Of a stretch of DNA of 64,000 nucleotides, positions 35,301-46,801 are shown one piece after another (the stretch's first letter is position 1; each line of letters opens with the position of its first letter). Source of the stretch: Antedon mediterranea (lineage: Eukaryota > Echinodermata > Crinoidea > Comatulida > Antedonidae). The stretch covers positions 14,485,001 through 14,549,000 of the forward strand of contig NC_092680.1 in assembly GCF_964355755.1 (NCBI RefSeq). The letters are read 5' to 3'. The notes beneath the pieces were generated by a model. It was not told the DNA's origin and did not search any database. It saw nothing but the letters and a program-made list of their open reading frames with translations. The position numbers and the translations under genes are program-made.

Positions 35301-37510
35301 ATAAGGGACTAGTGCTGTTCCGCCGTACTACGCCGAGAATGTCGCTATCCAATCGAGTTTGAAAAATACCATGAAAGCCCCAGTGGTCTAATGGTTAGGA
35401 CAGCTGCTGCATATCAAGCAGACGGTCGTCCGAGTTCGTGACTCAGTTGACTTTTTCTCATTCTAACAGATTTCCTCATCTTTATCGTTTCAAATTAATT
35501 AGTTTCAGTATATCACCGGGCGGTTTAGAATTAATGTTCTTTGCCTGATGTGTTTATATATATATAAATCATATAATATATTTTACACAGTGCTACGTTG
35601 TATATATACATTGCGATGAACAATTTCAATATATCACCGGACGGTTTATAATTTATTCTGTGCCTGTGGTGTTGCGTGCGCGATGCTGTCTACACTTCCC
35701 GTCAAAAAAAGTACGTTGAGCTACTGTTAGGTGAACAACGCTGTTAGTATGCAAATGAGTATAATGTTGCCGTCATCAGTTAAAGTTAACGTCTACGTGC
35801 TCCTACGAAAACTTCCTAATTTTTCGTATTTTTATCATTTAAATAGATTGTATTTGAAGGAATACGGGGCAACAGTGACAAATCGGACATTGCCATTGAT
35901 GACGTCAATGTTGTTAGACATTCGTGGTGTAATGGTTCAAGTGGTAGGTTTCCCTCCTTATTTTAGTCATTGTCCTAGGCCTCCTCATCGCAATCCCTAT
36001 CATTAACACCATTCAATACCATCATAATTGTGCATATCACCACCATTCATCACTATTATCAATATCACTAATATCATATCATTATTATCGTATCCCCATT
36101 TACATAACAATATCGTATCACCATTATCATTATCATAAATATCGTATCCCCCATTTACATAACAATATCGTATCACCATTATCATATCATTATTTCCCTC
36201 CATTTACATAACAATATCGTAGCACCATTATCATATCATTATTATCGTATCCGTCATTTCCATAACAATATCGTATCACCATTATCATATCATTATTATC
36301 CTAGCACCCATTTGTATAACAATATCGTATGACCATTATAATATCACATCGCCATCATCATCATTGTAAGTTTCGTCATCATCATTGTCATTATCATCAT
36401 CGTCGTCGTCGTCGTCGTCATCGTCATCATCATCATCGTCATCGTTTATATTTTTTGTTATCATTACTAACATTTAATAAAGTCCGGCGCACACTATAAG
36501 CTATCGGCTGAGCCAACTGGCACGAATAACACTTTGCTCACTAAGAAATGTGCCGCAAACTGTGATCGCGTTCTATCGGATGCATATACTTATGCCTTTA
36601 ATACTCGATAATATAAAGTTTTTGTAGGAGCACGTAAACTTTAACTTTAACGCTATTTCCCAACATACACCGCGCAAGCTTCGGCCAATTGTTGTAAATA
36701 AAAACCGATCTGCACTTGCGCAAGCATTACGAAAAACTTTAGTTATTAATTGCGTACGCCCAGTACATTATTACGTCAGTGAAAAATGTTAACCTAAGGA
36801 TAACGCAACTATTGGCTGAACTACGTTGTTATGCAAATGAGTAGAAAGTTGACGGGCTCCTGCGAAAACTCCCTAACACTATTACGGCGCGCTCTGACTT
36901 ATAATAGATTAGAATGTAAATGTGCAGTAGATTTATTATCTGTTAGCTCACGTGCGGCGCACATTGTGAGGAAAATGACACGCGTGACACAATATTAAAC
37001 ACGATAGATATTTTCCTCAGTGGCCGATTCCTCGAAAATGTTCCGAATCTGTGACGTGAGCAAAGTGTTATTCGTGTCATTCAGTTTGCTCAGCCGATAG
37101 ATAGTAGTGTCCGCCGGGCTAAATGTACCATGTGTTTTCTTTTTAATTCAGTTCCAGAACATTTAGTACCACCGACTGTTTCGTTGGTGGACAAAGCAAA
37201 AACATACAACCCAACGCTTATGCCTCCTACGTCTATGCCTGGCCTACTGCCATCTGATACGAATCGAACCAAGATAGACGATGATACTACTGCTTGGCAT
37301 TTGAACAATGGATTAGTAACACTGATAATAGCTTGTGGATTGTCATTCTGGGCAATGATATTCACCGTCATTTTTATCAGCATGTGTCGTTCATGCAATT
37401 TGCGTAAAAAAGAAATATTTTGTCAACTAGAAAATGAAACATATTATTTCAACCCAGAGGAGGATCAATTAAAAAAGCGTTGTTCAGAGACTGACAATGA
37501 AACTTTTTGA
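29393..37510 (+). CDS. Type I membrane protein with two MAM domains
   Basis: Ten exons, all with consensus borders and matching phases: 29393-29438, 29885-30016, 30952-31028, 31641-31802, 33183-33255, 33686-33847, 34253-34397, 34694-34820, 35847-35943 and 37152-37510. They join to exactly 460 codons (459 residues). Exon 1 and the start of exon 2 make a signal peptide (MAIAKLSLWLISAL, then ITTIKA, cleavage near residue 21). MAM domain 1 is about 22-163 and MAM domain 2 about 168-338, each built from the usual pieces (CxFxD..LC.W, LWYYMHG or SFWYYMYG, TLNVYI/LNVYKTD, GDKGNRW/GNQGNKWYD, IVxEG..IaiDD). A Pro/Thr-rich stalk follows, then one transmembrane helix (about 394-418), a basic stop-transfer (CRSCNLRKK) and a cytoplasmic tail of about 40 residues with YYFNPEED. 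MAM domains mediate adhesion or dimerisation at the cell surface. Domain 1 lacks the third and fourth cysteines. No catalytic domain is present and the specific role is unknown. Confidence 0.9.
30588..30735 (-). repeat. Repeat family R3, copy 2
   Basis: Reverse complement of the repeat at 11640-11792, lying in intron 2 of the MAM gene. Confidence 0.6.
32020..32125 (-). repeat. Repeat family R2, copy 2
   Basis: Inverted relative to 24020-24135 and directly upstream of R1 copy 2. It lies in intron 4 of the MAM gene. Confidence 0.55.
32246..33096 (+). repeat. Repeat family R1, copy 2
   Basis: Matches 2137-3395 from GATTTGCGATGAATG to CGAGAACCATCTG but lacks the internal duplication. It also carries a private stretch at about 32615-32750. 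It ends 86 bases before MAM-gene exon 5. Confidence 0.75.
33845..34180 (+). repeat. 176-base tandem duplication covering an exon 3' end and its donor site
   Basis: The unit starting GAGGTATGGATCTTC at 33845 is repeated from 34021. The second copy has a 6- or 7-base deletion (TTTTTTGATTGC against TTTTTTGTTTGGAATTGC). The homology starts slightly upstream, so the last 16 or so coding bases of MAM-gene exon 6 (AACAATTMTACTTTTGGAG) and the GTATGG donor occur twice, at 33848 and 34024. Confidence 0.85.
34970..35820. mobile_element. TIR element in MAM-gene intron 8
   Basis: The left end GGGAGTTTTCGCAAGTAGAGCACGT and right end ACGTGCTCCTACGAAAACTTCC are inverted copies. Its left part resembles 36626-36760 (ACTTTAACGCTATTTCCCAACATACA). 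It ends about 27 bases before exon 9. A tRNA-like sequence at 35377-35450 lies inside it. Confidence 0.55.
35377..35450 (+). repeat. tRNA-like sequence with T-run terminator (pseudogene or SINE head)
   Basis: CAGTGGTCTAATGGTTAGGA is a textbook A-box. CTGCT...AGCAG forms an anticodon-like stem with an 8-base loop. A weak B-box (GAGTTCGTGACTC) follows and the segment ends at CTTTTTC. The acceptor stem does not pair, so it is not called as a functional tRNA. Confidence 0.5.
36010..36460 (+). repeat. Minisatellite followed by TCA/TCG trinucleotide tract
   Basis: Units of about 50-60 bases containing CATTTACATAACAATATCGTA and ACCATTATCATATCATTATT are repeated about five times (36080-36345). They lead into a (TCA/TCG)n microsatellite at about 36355-36450. 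The whole lies in MAM-gene intron 9. Confidence 0.85.
36482..37121. mobile_element. TIR element with a second MITE nested inside (intron 9)
   Basis: Outer ends: AGTCCGGCGCACACTATAAG, then CTATCGGCTGAGC and ACACGAATAACACTTTGCTCAC on the left, and the inverse on the right (37050-37120). Inside, about 36624-36872 is a copy of the GGAGCACGTAAACTTTAAC...CTCCTGCGAAAACTCCCTAA element also seen at 34970-35820. Confidence 0.6.
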
Positions 37511-37644
37511 ACTGTTATAACATTGGAGTTTGTAATCTAGCCTTCGGCTATAAATATGTTTGGAAGAATCACTTTTTGAACTGCGATAACCAGTGATATG
37601 TAATAGCCGAAGGCTGGATGGCAATCTTTTAATGTTATCGCGGC

Positions 37645-38100
37645 CGTTCAAAAGTGATTCTCCATGGAGAGGGAACCAACAAGATGGCGGCTGCAATCGA
37701 CCAATCAGATATGCCCTACGCAGTACGCACTACTACGCCTGTGTTGAGCCTATCTGCGTAAGAACGATACGCAACGCAGCGCGTTAAGCGTATAAGCGTG
37801 AACGCATTCTATATCATGATCCTCGTATACAAAAAATGCTAGATTACCAAGAATGTATTAATTTTATTGCGATTATCAATAATTATATCAAAGATAATAA
37901 AAGGACCTACTTATATTCTTTGATTATATTTAATTTTATAAAACCTTCACTGTGCTTTGACAAGAATATGTGTTGTAAATTATAATTATGGCCTTAATGT
38001 ATTATATTAGATTATTATTTTTTATATTAAATAATGTTTTTGAACACATTTACTGCCGCCATCTTGTTGGTTCCCCTAGACCTGTGTTGGAATCACTTTT
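37645..38100. mobile_element. TIR element just downstream of the MAM gene
   Basis: AAAAGTGATTC followed by GGGAACCAACAAGATGGCGGC (37649-37691) is inverted at 38054-38100 (GCCGCCATCTTGTTGGTTCCC, then GAATCACTTTT). It begins about 135 bases after the stop codon. An AATAAA at 38118, beyond the right end, could serve as poly(A) signal. Confidence 0.65.
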
Positions 38101-38104
38101 CAGT

Positions 38105-39110
38105 CTATTTTCGGGGAAATAAATTAAGGCGTTTATATTCAAGTTTATTCGAATAAATATGGTCAGATATTCTCTCTATTGCCGCGCGTCGTTTTTAATT
38201 GAAAAGTTCCTAATCATTACGTGTTGTATTATCACTTTAAAGATGTATAAAAATTAAAAATAAATATTTCGAAAAAAAGTGGGTCGTTTCGAAGTATCAT
38301 AATAGTTATTAACTTTCACCAAAAATTAGTCGAAAAAATTTGTTTAAACTATAAATACATACGTTTTTTGTGTCAAGGGACAATACATCTTTAAATTGCG
38401 AATAGTGATATTTTTATTGTTATTAAAAAATAATCATGTGCAATAAACTATAATAGGCCTATATGCCTTTTTCTATTATGTTAAATAAATCGCTCGGAAA
38501 CTGAACTGATAGCCTAAGTGAAGATAACTCGAGTAATTAACTTTACGATCACGTCACTAATATATCGAAAAACTCAAATAAATTAGGAAAGAACAAACTA
38601 TATAGCAATACAAATTTTATTTTAAAATCTCGTTTCAAATTTGAATGTAACAGTTTATTATTTTAAATACTACCAAATAATTTGCAATATATTACAGTAA
38701 TATACAAATTGTTTTGTATTATATATTTCAAGATATTTTAACAAGCTGTTCACAGTAACAATAAGTATGTGTACATATTAAATATATTTTTTTTATAAAT
38801 TTATTGAGTTCAGTTATCAGTTATTTTTTTAAATGTTTTTATTTTTTATTTTTCACAATTAACAGCGATGAAACCGCCACTAACAGGTTGAATCTAAACT
38901 ATAATAATATTCATATTAGCAACAATAACATAAACCAAGATTGGAACATTACAGAGATTAGAATAATACAATTTCATTTTTTTCGTTAAACCTGTTAGTA
39001 TAGTATAGTATATATACAACGCATGTGAATATAATTTAAATGGTTAAAATGAGTTATATATATTTAATTTTGGAAGTGAATGAAAGTCAAATAATTTAAA
39101 TGCGCAGAAC
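38105..39110. other. AT-rich intergenic gap between convergent genes
   Basis: This separates the end of the MAM gene (plus) from the end of the acidic-protein gene (minus). No open frame with family resemblance, no repeat pair and no RNA gene was seen. Confidence 0.5.
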
Positions 39111-39113
39111 AAA

Positions 39114-40443
39114 TTATTGAATGTATGAATAATCGAAACCTTCCGATGGCGGTAATTCCTCTTCAAAATAAAAATCTTCATTTCTACTATCACTGATCGA
39201 ATCTACTTGACGTTTATATCGTCTTTGATCGTCACTTCCGGTCAGTTGGTCTTCTTGTTCGTCATCATTTTCATCCCAATCGCCATCTTCATCAAAATTT
39301 ATATTTTCGTTATCTTCAAATTGATCTTTTTCTTGGTCATCCCAGTTGCCATCGTCATCAAAATTGATATGTTCATCACCGCCAAGGTTTGCATAATCTT
39401 CACCAGATTGATCTATTTCATCTTCATCTAAATTAGTTAAATCTTCATCTAAATTAGTTAAATTGTCATTTTCGTTTTCGTCATTGACTGTATCTATATC
39501 GAATTGGGTTTCTTTTTCATCAACAACAATTGAATTATCATCTTTCCAATTGTCTTTGTCATTACTTTGGTCATTCCAATTCAGATTATCAGCTGTGTCT
39601 TGGTAAGTACTCAATTCTTGGTCATCTCCATTGATATCGTACCATTCATTCGGTGTCTCTATATTGTCATCTACTCGTTCAGTTCGGGATCGTGGATCTT
39701 CTTCCATAGCATCGGGTAGTTTACCGATCATCTCGTCAGCTGATAGATATTCCTCATCATTCTTCCACCATGGCTCATCATTACCTGTGTCCAAGTCGTA
39801 ATCTACGCGGCCGGGTTCTCTTATTAGGTTCTCCTCCGGTTGCCTATTATGAACAAATATAATAAATATGTAACAATATTATAGACCTACTTAGGCTAGG
39901 CCTAGGCCTACTGTAGCCCTGACGTACACGTGTGTCATTATTTTACCTTCATAATTATCAAAAATGAAAGAAATGTGTCATAAAAAGTATAAAGAACAAT
40001 AATCAAGTGCAAACGGTCTTTCTAAGCTGCGTACGAGCTAAGTGCGCAAAAGCGCACGCGCAATGCAAAATTTATTTAAAATGTGAAATCCTTAAAACGT
40101 GTAAAAAGTTGAAATTTATTTTAAAATTATTTAACTTTCAAAGCGCACGTACGCGAAAAAAAATCTTTCAAATTTTGCTGATGATACCGGAAGATGACTG
40201 TTGACGTGAAGCATCCGTGTGTCAAAGTTTCATCTAAAAAGGCTGTTAGTTCTGAATTATAGTCAATTTAAGAATTTTCAGACTACCGAGGCCTAGCTAG
40301 TAGGCTAGGCCTAGCCTATGCCCATAATTATTTTTAATAATGAAAAAAGCTCACCCGAGACGATTGTAGCCATAAGCGCCGACAACATCAAGAATCGTAC
40401 AGCTCAAAATTAAAGATAGGCCTATTGTTAAACTTAGTTTCAT
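39114..40443 (-). CDS. Secreted, highly acidic protein with furin-like cleavage site
   Basis: Two exons on the minus strand, 40443-40355 and 39843-39114, join phase 2 (donor GTGAGC, acceptor ATAATAG) to give 272 residues. Exon 1 encodes a signal peptide (MKLSLTIGLSLILSC, hydrophobic to about residue 23, VVGA/YGY). The mature part is dominated by Asp, Glu and Asn, with internal repeats: LTNLDED twice, and NFDDDGNWDDQEKDQFEDNE against NFDEDGDWDENDDEQEDQ. Near the C-terminus RRYKR (R-x-K-R, furin type) would free a 31-residue peptide beginning QVDSISD and ending DYSYIQ, with tyrosines in acidic surroundings that could be sulfated. I do not recognise the family. The composition would suit calcium or mineral binding, or a peptide precursor, but both are inference. 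The start was chosen because it gives a clean signal peptide and the splice phase fits. Confidence 0.75.
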
Positions 40444-40696
40444 GTTCGCCAATTATATTATTTGCGTTTCTTGAAACTAGACTACACTCACTTTATTTTT
40501 TTTACGTGATTTCCACAAGCAATTTGAAATCGTTTAAACGTGTTTTCTGCAGTAGTATTACGCATTATATTCCAATCGAAAACGGTACGCGCATCTTAGA
40601 ATGTGAGCGCCAGAGTCTAGTCAGTACCGTTACGCATTCTTGACATGCGCGCACTTGCCTGTCATTATCTATAATCATACCGGTGGTATCAAACAT

Positions 40697-41685
40697 GGCT
40701 TTGTGGCCGTATTCACCAATCACAATAAAACTAAGGAAAATACTTACCCTTAAGATTTAAGAATTTTCTTAACAAAAGAAAACACGGGGTATTCACAAAT
40801 TAATGAGTTAAGGGATTCACTTAGCTAAGGAAAACACTTAATTTAAGTGTAAAACTTAAGGGTAAAATAATCATAAATATTTATGAGTTGTCCCATTGTC
40901 CAATCACAGAGGATTTATAACTCCTCTATGGTCTAATCACTTTCCTCTCTAAAAACCAATTTGCATATTTATAAAAAAGAGTAAGGGGACGAGTGAGGAA
41001 GAAAGTGTGTGTTTGTACGTAATGATCAATAACAAGATGTAAAAAAAACCCCAAATAAATGAATACTATTAGACCTAGATTTATTTGTATGGTGAGGATC
41101 AAGAAATGATGATGCTACTAACAAACCAAACTTCTGTGTAGGCCTAAACCTGTCTGTATTGAGGCATCCCATGATGGTAGACTGGGGCATAGCATCTCTC
41201 TACCTACTAGTACTACTACAGTAGTCGATCCTAGGCATGGTTAGCCTAGACTGAGGCTATTTTCTATTACAAGAAATGAGCTGCGCAGCCATCTTTAACA
41301 TAATGGCAGTAAAAACAAAAACAAATATATATTTGTATGGTTAGGATCAAGAAAAATATGTGTAGATGCTACTAAAAACCAAACATCAATCCTAGGCTGG
41401 TTAATGGGCAGACCAACAAGAGGCCTAGCATCTCTACCTAGCCTATACTGGAGCTACTACAAGTAGGCATAGCACATACACAATCGTCAGCACATCCAAG
41501 GTTTACTGAATAGTTAAGAGACCTCTGAACTGAGGTCCCTTGGAAAATAGTTAAGGATTTCACTTAACCTTAAAACCTTTGTGAATACCACTTAAGTGAT
41601 ACCCTTAATTTTTCTTGATTTAAAGGACATTCTTAGGATTTAAAGGAAATATCTCACTTAAGTGTGATTGGTGAATACGGCCACA
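40697..41685. mobile_element. TIR element upstream of the acidic-protein gene
   Basis: GTGGCCGTATTCACCAATCAC at about 40701 is inverted at 41663-41685. The adjacent bases are also partly inverted (CCTTAAGATTTAAGAATTTTC left, GGACATTCTTAGGATTTAAAGG right), and there is a second GGGTATTCACAAATTAATGAGTTAAGG block. GTATCAAA lies just outside both ends. The core has no open frame of note. Confidence 0.65.
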
Positions 41686-41699
41686 TGTATCAAATATTG

Positions 41700-44600
41700 T
41701 ATATCGGCGCTATCTGTGTCTTTTCTATAGGCCTAGCTTGCGTTGCACTATGTAAATGTTGGAATTTTTCCACATTCATTTAAAGAATTACTTGTACCTG
41801 AATTTTAATTATAATAACGAAATGAAAATAATTAATGAAATAAAAATTCTTTATTGCGCATAAAAAAAAATATACTTTTTTCAAATAATGAATATATGCC
41901 TACAGGCGTTCGCATCATCTACGTCCAATCTGATATAGAAAATAAAAACAAGTTATTACTATGCCTATTTATACCGAATGTTAAATAATAGTTCAATTTA
42001 ATCGACTACATCATTATAGTTGCGATTCTTTATTACTGTTGCATAATGTTATATTTATAAAAAATACCATAGTTATTCCAACTGTTATACATTAGTTCAG
42101 GAAAATAAAATAGAGTAAACAAACAAAATCAAAACTAAATTCATGTGATTTTAAGAAATTATAATTAATAGGACTTTTAACTCTTAAATTAACAATAATG
42201 AGTGGGTATGTTTCAAGCGGTCGACGTTATTTATAGTTATAATAAGTAAATATTATGTGTGTATTGTTTTGCTTGTGTCTGCCAAGAAAACAATTATCAT
42301 TATGCTATGTATGAATAACCTATCGAATCTTAATTGAATCTGAACTTTCCGTATTAAAAGAACAGCATTTCACAACATATGTGGTTAACACTTGTTCAAC
42401 CAAAGGAAGTTTTTGCTTAGATGACGACGATAAAAGGACCATTCTGTTCCTCACTTCAGATTGTATGATTGTTTTGTGTTTTGTATCAAATCGAAGTAGC
42501 TGAAGTGAATTAATCCATCGTTTATGCTATACAACTAAACAATTCTATACTGATTGTCACAAATCTAGGTGACACTCAGCATTAAGTGGTATCCTACCTG
42601 AGAGAAGTAAAACATTTCCAAACAAGGTTTGTATAGATTTTTTGTTACCCTATGTTGAGAAACAATGCAGCAATTTATTCTATTGTATAGATATCTCACT
42701 CCTTTAGAATTTGGTTTTGGCTTTACACTTGCTAACCTGATTGACAACGTCAGTTTGGGTAAATACATTCTTCTCATACAAGGATAAAAAGAATGAAAAA
42801 CTTGGCTACGAAGGATGACATTAAATTGTGCCATAAATAAAATAGGTTAATGGTAACAATTAATTGTATAATTAAATTGTTAATTAATATAGGCCTATTT
42901 GAGAGTAAGGCTAATATCAAAATATTTAATGTTTGGATAGAACTAATAGTTGCGCAAACATTGTGTAAACATGGGTAGGCCTATAGGCTTTATATCATAA
43001 CTTTCACATAATCGACACCATTACCACACACCTGTATAATATTTTATCAAACAAAATGCACCAGAGTCGTAGACACGTTGGACTAGTCTACCATTAATAA
43101 CCAATCCCTCTCCAGTTTCGGTGATTAAAATCACAATCATGATTGTACTCTATACATGATTATAACGTAACAATAACGAATAACAATATATGCCAATAGA
43201 GTTTGTTGTGTGAATGTAAAAGAACAACACGATAGGTGTTTTACATGGAAATCGATTGGATGTAACCGTTCAATAGACGTAACGTCCGGCAAATCGGAAG
43301 TGGATCTGAATAGAGATGACAGTACAACATGTTTTTAGTTCGTACCTTATTATTCATTTTACGAAAGACAGTTTTAAACAGATTGAAATTGTCACACATC
43401 ATCCGGGCACCCCCGCTCTATTTGACTCCGCCTTATACTGATTCTGTTAAAATGAAAAAAAAAAAGAAGTATGAAATAGATGTTATTGAATAACTGTTCA
43501 TTTCTTATTGGACGGAAAATATAAAGGTGCAAGAAAAAGTTGTGGACTCTTCTCCCTTACGCACTCTTATCCATAGCTTACGTCAGGGAGCTAAATACAG
43601 TAATGCATTTTTTAGTGCTCTTATGTATTTGTAAACTGAAAGAGAAAACTTTTCAAAAAATTACCACCACTTTTGGAAATTGTTTTTTCTCTCGACATTT
43701 TTCTTTAATGTTCTGCGCATTCAGTACAATCATGTAAAAGGGACACCATATTTGACTATGTATTTGTTAACTTGTGACTGGAAATTTGTCAGTTTAAAAT
43801 ACATTACCACATGACAGAAAGTGTGTAGTCAGAAGACAAGAAACTGCTGGAAATGTTTTTTGTCACTAGACATGATATCTTATTTGATTTGAAAAAAGTT
43901 GAAATCTTGCTAGCATAGTTTTCATGCAACTGTTGTATAATAGTAATAGTAATAGTAATCTTGATAGCACACTGGGAACTCTTTCAAAGCTGTATAGTCA
44001 ACCTAAGTCAGTTTAATAATTATAAAAAGATAATTCTTTAAAGTTAACTCCATGAGAAGAAGATTTGAAAGGTAGTTTTTAAAAGAAGCACAGATTTAAT
44101 TCGACGCTAATGGGAACGAAAGAAACCTGTCAATAAACATGTAAGACACAAACACGTTTTACAATTTCATTTTAATCATTTGAGGATTTTTACTTTTAGT
44201 TGTTTTACCTTTTTAATGTTTTTATTTCACATACATCATTAATTTTAAAATAAATAAGCCGTCTTCTTAATACCAGAAGACCCACTGAATAATTTAGATA
44301 AAATAATACGAGTGTAACTCCAAATAAAGTCAAACTACACAAAGTGTTCTGTCTCTTTATTTTGAGTTACACTTGTCTTCTTAAGTAGGCCTTATTTATA
44401 AAAGTAAGCTTGAATATTGTATTATTAATTATAAATATATTATTAATTTTTTTACAAACTTATTTTACATGCATGACATTTTCATTGAAAATAATGTTCG
44501 TACAAATTAATGGTCCATGATTAAAGATTAGATTATTATTAAAAACAGCAATACAGTACTGTAAGTAGTGTTAATATTTCAGGATATCGAACTCTTAGAT

Positions 44601-45440
44601 TTCTTATTTGACAGACAATGTGCTTGATTAAAATATTTTGATACATGATTATTACGAGCAATAAATAGTTAAAGCCATAGTGTAAATCACCGGTAATATT
44701 AAATTCAGGTTTTTTTTTCAGAAACAATACAGAAACTATAATGGCCAAGTTCATGAAGGAAACGGTGACAATAAGAAAATTACAGATTTGAAAAAGCGTA
44801 ATCAAAGCAGACACAAATTAAAGAAAAATGGTGCCTTGTATTCCTAACTTAAATAAACTACAATGAAAGAAGAGAAATCGCACACATAGTCTTACTTTTA
44901 AATATTTATTTAGTATAGTTTATATGCCTAGTTAATTGTATAGTAGGCCACATTCGAACGGGCATAGAGATATTATATATCTCTATGGAACGGGTGATAT
45001 TCGAGTTATTACAGAATATTCACCTTAGGCCTATAGTAAATACTATAGAGTAAATAAAAAGTAGGCTATAATGGAAGGCGTCTTTCGAACTGTTCGAACT
45101 ATATAATGTAATGCCTACTTAAAGATGAGTAAATGTGTGGTAACTGGTTAGTTAGAACTTACATTTCCTTTCAAACAAACATTAAGTTGATGCTGTGCTT
45201 TTTTGGCCGTCGTTACTTTTTATTGTCAAGTGTCATAATAATTGACAGTGGAAGTTTACGATTTGTGTCTAGGGCAAAAAAACTGTCGCACTTTCTGTAA
45301 AAGTTTCCCACATTAAGACCACATCCAATGATACATACTCGTAGTAAAGTCTTCGTAAGATTAGTCCTTCGTTAGGTATGAACCGCCAAACTTATATAAA
45401 AATACAATATAAAAAACTAAATCAAACATATTCCATTTTA
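41700..45440. other. Gene-free AT-rich interval
   Basis: About 3.7 kb with only short open frames without family resemblance. It is bounded by the TIR element and the 3' side of FoxQ2. It may hold FoxQ2 3' UTR or regulatory DNA; nothing specific is visible. A small hairpin (CATAGAGATATTATATATCTCTATG) lies near 44963. Confidence 0.4.
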
Positions 45441-45844
45441 AACCATATTTATTGACAATTAAGCCTAAACATGTTTACTTTAAAATTCATATTTATATTA
45501 CAATTTGTAACTATATAGAAGTGAAAATACAATTTGATAATCGAAACTATATAAGAATAAAAGCAAAATTATTATAACTTATAAGTCAGGAAATGTATTA
45601 AATAAATATAAAGTATAAATGTTATACATTTCTCTATTTAAAATAAATCAATCTTAATAAACAAACAGGTCATCAAATATACATTAACATACACATAGAA
45701 ATGGTTGAACACACCAGGTATATAAGTATGGCTATTTACATAATTTCATTAAATATAGTTATTAAATATTTATCAACAATATAATCTATATAATTGCACT
45801 AGTCTCCGACTAGATCAAACCGGAAAAGAGAATACATATTAATA

Positions 45845-46801
45845 TTAGAGTTCAATTTTGATACTAACATTGTCACATTCTTCTTCTTTGATGGCAAGTT
45901 CATGGTGTTGCGTTGTCGATTCAACAGATTTACAATTAGCATTTAACACGTTAGATGAAGGTTTTAACCTTTTAGAAGATTGTTCGTCATCTGTTTCTAC
46001 ATAGACATCATTTGGAGCAAGTAAGCTTTCAATATCGAACATACGCTTTCTTCGAATCTGCTTGTCACTGTTCTTAGTGTTTTTGATGAGAGGGACATAG
46101 TTGGTGTTAGCAGAGTTTGGAACTACTCTTGAAGCATACGAAACTGTTGTATCTAAAATGTCAAGATGTTCAGGAGAAGCGCATGGGCTCTCGTCTTCTT
46201 CATCCTCAGTTAACAAGCCCAAATGTTTTCTAACCTGCCTCTGGGCTCGACGTCGACGAAAGTCGCCTTTCGAAAAATCATAGAAGTTAGCTGGATGGAT
46301 CGCCCAGAAATGACCCTTTCCGTTAGCGCTTCGGCTTATCTTGATAAAACAGTCGTTTAGGGATAAATTATGACGAATGCTGTTCCTCCAGCCTGGTCCC
46401 CTTGAACGGAAATACGGATAGTTATCAAGAATGTATTGATAAATACCGCTTAGAATAAGTTTTTTTTCTGGTGAGTTCATAATTGCCATTGCAATTAGAG
46501 CAATATAACTGTGGTTCGGTTTTGGTTCTTGTTGTTGCACAAATGCTTGTCTGGCTGCCATATACTTATTGAAGGGTAGCATATCATGGACCGGTAGTGT
46601 GCCAGAAGGTGCAATTTGTGAAAATGTAAATGGATGTCCAGCAAATGGTTGATACATACCAATGTATGGTCTAGTCATAAAACAAAACGGGAGCTGGTTG
46701 GCAGGCGGATAAGTTGGTGTAGGCATTGGTAGTAAGGCCTTCTCGTAGACTTGGTGTGAGTAGGCCGGTGGAAATTGCACTGGTGAAGGTTTCATAGTCA
46801 T
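45845..46801 (-). CDS. FoxQ2: Forkhead transcription factor FoxQ2
   Basis: An uninterrupted 318-codon frame. The forkhead DNA-binding domain is about residues 94-190: [20 protein letters not shown], then [18 protein letters not shown], recognition helix [15 protein letters not shown], then [20 protein letters not shown] and [18 protein letters not shown]. The SPEKKL.LS.IYQYI.DNYPY wording and the [10 protein letters not shown] wing are those of FoxQ2 rather than other Fox classes. An acidic TEDEEDE follows. A C-terminal FDIESLLAP (about 255-263) resembles the Groucho-binding EH1-like motif found in FoxQ2 proteins, and IKEEE/IKIEL could be SUMO sites. The N-terminus is Pro/Tyr-rich. FoxQ2 acts in animal-pole and anterior neuroectoderm specification in many marine larvae. 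The start ATG is preceded by in-frame-free AT-rich DNA, and an alternative Met lies two codons later. Downstream AATAAA candidates exist near 45450. Confidence 0.95.
   Translation of the reverse strand: MTMKPSPVQFPPAYSHQVYEKALLPMPTPTYPPANQLPFCFMTRPYIGMYQPFAGHPFTFSQIAPSGTLPVHDMLPFNKYMAARQAFVQQQEPKPNHSYIALIAMAIMNSPEKKLILSGIYQYILDNYPYFRSRGPGWRNSIRHNLSLNDCFIKISRSANGKGHFWAIHPANFYDFSKGDFRRRRAQRQVRKHLGLLTEDEEDESPCASPEHLDILDTTVSYASRVVPNSANTNYVPLIKNTKNSDKQIRRKRMFDIESLLAPNDVYVETDDEQSSKRLKPSSNVLNANCKSVESTTQHHELAIKEEECDNVSIKIEL

Noticed and set aside
35377-35450. Functional tRNA gene
   Set aside because: The A-box and T-run are good, but the acceptor stem does not pair and the anticodon loop has 8 bases. 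It is kept as a tRNA-derived repeat.
42565-42834. 89-codon minus-strand frame between the acidic-protein gene and FoxQ2
   Set aside because: No family resemblance, no splice sites with matching phase, and no signal peptide. It is at the length expected by chance.
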